From NCBI GenBank assembly GCA_028023455.1, contig JAQFVV010000001.1, positions 25,469,401 through 25,533,400 on the forward strand: DNA of 64,000 nucleotides. The letters are read 5' to 3'. The notes under the pieces are model-generated. The model was not told where the DNA came from. It saw only the letters and a program-made list of their open reading frames with translations, and made no database searches. The first letter of the stretch is position 1, and every line of letters begins with the position of its first letter. Source of the stretch: Epiperipatus broadwayi. Its lineage: Eukaryota > Onychophora > Udeonychophora > Euonychophora > Peripatidae. Positions 61,669 to 64,000 of the stretch are shown piece after piece. The position numbers and the translations under genes are program-made.

Positions 61669-62512
61669 TTGCCTATTTTAAAATGGACTATTGACAATGA
61701 ACAAAATGGAAAAATAAAATTTTTGGATTTACAAATATTTAAGGATGCTACTGATTTAAATTATAAATTAATTTTTAAATCTATTGGAGAAAGAGGATAT
61801 ATTAATTTTAAATCACGTGTTCCAATGGTACATAAAATGGCAAGTCTGAAATCATTTTTGCGCAGTAATGATAAGTTATGTAAATATAAGAGTGCTAAAT
61901 CTTTAAATATTGAACTCTTTTCTAATGAACTTTTAAAGGTTGGTTATAATAAAAACCAAATTTTGTGTACAGTAAATTTATTTAATAATAAGAAGAGGGT
62001 TTGCAATGTTACCTTAGATAATACAAAATGGATATCTATGCCATTTGTAAATAACATGCAATCTAAATTAATTAAGAATATATTTAAAGAAAAGTATATT
62101 TCATTCTGTGTTCCTCTGAATGTTAATCGATTGATTGATAATTCTAAGAGTATAATTCCTAAATTGCAAAGAAGTAATATAATTTATCAGATTTCATGTG
62201 GATGTCAAAAATTATATATTGGTGAATCAATATGTTCTGTGGAAAGAAGATTGAAAGAGCATCAATTATTATATAATTGGATAAAAAATAATGTAAATAG
62301 TCAATTTAATACTGCTTCAGTATTCTTTGACCATGAAAACTTGTGATTATAGGTTTACATTTAATAGTAATGAAATAAAAATATTAATGGAAGAAAGGAA
62401 TCATAAAAAGAGGAAAATTAGAGAGGCTATTTTAATAGATAAATATAAGGATGATATTATTAATAGGCAAGTTGAAAATACAGCCATACACAGTTTATTA
62501 AAATTTACATAA
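61669..62512 (+). pseudogene. PLE linker and GIY-YIG endonuclease
   Basis: Frame 61669-62346 (225 residues) starts with the RT thumb segment (KIKFLDLQIFKD). It contains a FLRSNDKLCKYKSAK linker and then IIYQISCGCQKLYIGES with the GIY-YIG signature and the SVERRLKEH helix (Arg and His of the active site). A frame change near 62330 moves the tail (NEIKILMEERNHKKRKIREA) to the next frame. The nuclease would cut target DNA. Only one lesion separates it from an intact domain. Confidence 0.88.
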
Positions 62513-62533
62513 CATTAAGTTTAAAAAAATTTG

Positions 62534-62591
62534 AAATTCAGTTAAAGATGATGAGGATTACTGTGTAATTGAAAGTGCTTCTAAAGAATTT
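62534..62591 (+). ncRNA. Hammerhead-like motif at PLE 3' end
   Basis: Stem I AATTC/GAATT plus AG/CT, box ATGATGA (C3 to A), a 5-bp stem II ATTAC-TGT-GTAAT, GAAA, stem III AGTGCT (G-U in the middle), U at the cleavage site. One core substitution relative to the 59.3-kb copy should inactivate it, while its stem II is better. Confidence 0.65.
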
Positions 62592-62600
62592 AAAATATAA

Positions 62601-62669
62601 TATTGATTTTACCATTAATTATTTATGTTTTATATATAATATTTTTATAACAGGTATTATACTTTTACA

Positions 62670-62707
<38 letters not shown>

Positions 62708-62711
62708 TAAC

Positions 62712-62745
<34 letters not shown>

Positions 62746-62765
62746 GTTAATATAAATATATATTA
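62601..62765. repeat. (TA)n palindrome
   Basis: TA runs at 62677-62700 and 62715-62742 lie within a perfect palindrome around TTTATATTAACTATTATATA and its complement, about 62698-62760. Confidence 0.85.
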
Positions 62766-62805
62766 ATTATATATAAAAAGCCTTTTTGGCAAGTGCTTTA
62801 GTATG

Positions 62806-62863
62806 CTTTTCAAATGTTAAAAATCTAACACAAAGTTAAAATAGATTTTTAACATTTGAAAAG
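62806..62863. repeat. Short perfect hairpin
   Basis: CTTTTCAAATGTTAAAAATC (62806-62825) plus T pairs with 62843-62863, with a 16-bp loop. No ORF; it may be a small foldback scrap. Confidence 0.75.
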
Positions 62864-64000
62864 AATGTGTCAGAAAAGATTTATTATTTGTTATAATTAA
62901 TAAAATCTACATGATCAATATAACTGTAAAGTTTACTTGCTATCTATAAAGTTTTCTTGAATACTTATTTATATGCTAATATTAACAATATCCACAAATT
63001 TTATTTGAAATAAAAACTTATTTTCAATAAGAATTATGTTTAATAAATATTTTCCAAATTTTTGCATAAAGCATTTAATTTCAACTTACATCTCTTACAA
63101 AAATTCTTTTTATTACAAATCATTTTTATATTATGTAATAAAAAATAATCATATGGTTAGTTGCCTAGGAGCTCATGTGATAGTCAATTCTCTTTTACTA
63201 GCAGATTGAACCAAACAGTCACCATATTAAATTGCAGAGCTTATTATATTTATCATTTTTTTGTTCTTATTAAAATTATTTAATTTTTTCTTCGTGTTTA
63301 GTAATTATTTACCTGCATGATAATTTTTTTAAAATTTATATTTGTTTAAATTTGCAAAGAAATTATTTAATATATTAAAATTTAGAAGAAAACCAAAATC
63401 ATTTTACCAGTTCACTTTAAATCAAATCTTCTTTTATTTTTCAACTTCTAATTTTTTTTTTTACAGGTGGTAAAAAATATTATTTTTCTTATTTATTTTA
63501 TAACAAAATATTATCAATGATAAAATATATTAAGAACAAACTACAGTAAGATCTATATAAATCACAAAGAATTATTATTTTAGTCATAATTACTACAACA
63601 TCACTTATTAGTTTACTGATAGTAAAGCATAATGCTACTCTATTCTTTTAAAATATGAATATACTAATGATGTAAGAAAAACCATGATATTATCACCTTT
63701 ATTTTTATATAGTATATATAGTTCATTTTTTATAGTCATTTCCCAGTAACTTATATGACCATAATGTTGCCAAAAACTTATACAATCGAATTATATATAA
63801 TTCAAAATAATAGACAACTGGTTTATATACAATTTAATTTAATATCATCAAATCGATTTTCATTTACAAATGAACCTTCTCAAGATGCCATTTTTAAAGT
63901 TGATCATGTAACAATAAATACTATACTGCTCTATACACTCTCTAGTGGTTATCACTAAAATAAACCCATGAAAAAATAAAAAAATATTATTATTATTGTT
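62864..64000. other. Intergenic, no gene recognised
   Basis: AT-rich to the window edge. The frame 63755-63958 has slightly better composition but no recognisable motif. Confidence 0.5.

Larger units (their letters stand above)
61000..62600 (+). mobile_element. Penelope-like element, 5'-truncated
   Basis: Carries a broken reverse transcriptase (61085-61640), a GIY-YIG endonuclease (61669-62512) and a hammerhead-like 3' end (62534-62591). PLEs combine an RT related to telomerase with a GIY-YIG nuclease in this order. The 5' part of the RT and any terminal repeat are missing. (TA)n follows the 3' end after a short gap. Confidence 0.87.

Overview
This window is AT-rich metazoan nuclear DNA, most likely from an invertebrate. 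It shows GT-AG introns, the standard genetic code, many (TA)n microsatellites, and non-LTR, Penelope-like and LTR retroelements. The species cannot be fixed from the sequence.

There is one host gene. Three plus-strand exons (4876-4975, 8763-9001, 34868-34987) encode transmembrane helices 5 to 7 and the C-terminus of a GABA-B-type class C GPCR, closest to the GABBR2 subunit. Upstream exons lie outside the window or were not recognised. The last intron is about 25.9 kb. It holds an almost intact RTE-type LINE (19079-22363, minus), a diverged segmental duplication (25440-27960 and 31130-33650), a triplet tract of about 650 bp dominated by TTC/GAA (29460-30108), and several foldback elements. Everything after 35 kb is intergenic and mostly repeats.

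The most interesting content is a set of hammerhead-ribozyme (HHR) sequences on mobile elements. (1) A tandem array at about 38.04-40.10 kb has units of up to 398 bp. Each full unit carries a type I hammerhead: CTGACGA box, GAAA box, palindromic stem III, and AUC cleavage triplet. This is the architecture of a retrozyme. (2) A dispersed relative at 54364-54616 lies between 13-bp target-site duplications and has 46-bp inverted arms around its hammerhead. (3) A tRNA-like SINE family (5915-6103, 35355-35540, an inverted pair at 54737-54985, and decayed copies near 58.2-58.7 kb) has a hammerhead in its 5' half. (4) Penelope-like elements (PLEs; 59339-59805, 61000-62600, 48569-49262 and palindromes at 22.4 and 49.3 kb) end in hammerhead-like motifs whose paired stems are kept although the base sequence changes. 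(5) A further repeat family (10.6, 11.0, 11.3, 36.1 kb) has a weaker hammerhead-like core. Known biology fits this: PLEs carry hammerheads and are thought to mobilise non-autonomous ribozyme-bearing elements. That the PLEs here drive the retrozyme is inference.

From 41.58 to 48.46 kb lies a Ty3/gypsy-type LTR retrotransposon on the minus strand. It has LTRs of about 1.96 kb and a decayed pol, but gag and the start of protease are missing. A candidate solo LTR follows at 55080-57719. A LINE relic fills about 51.7-53.8 kb, and another RTE relic covers the first 1.25 kb.
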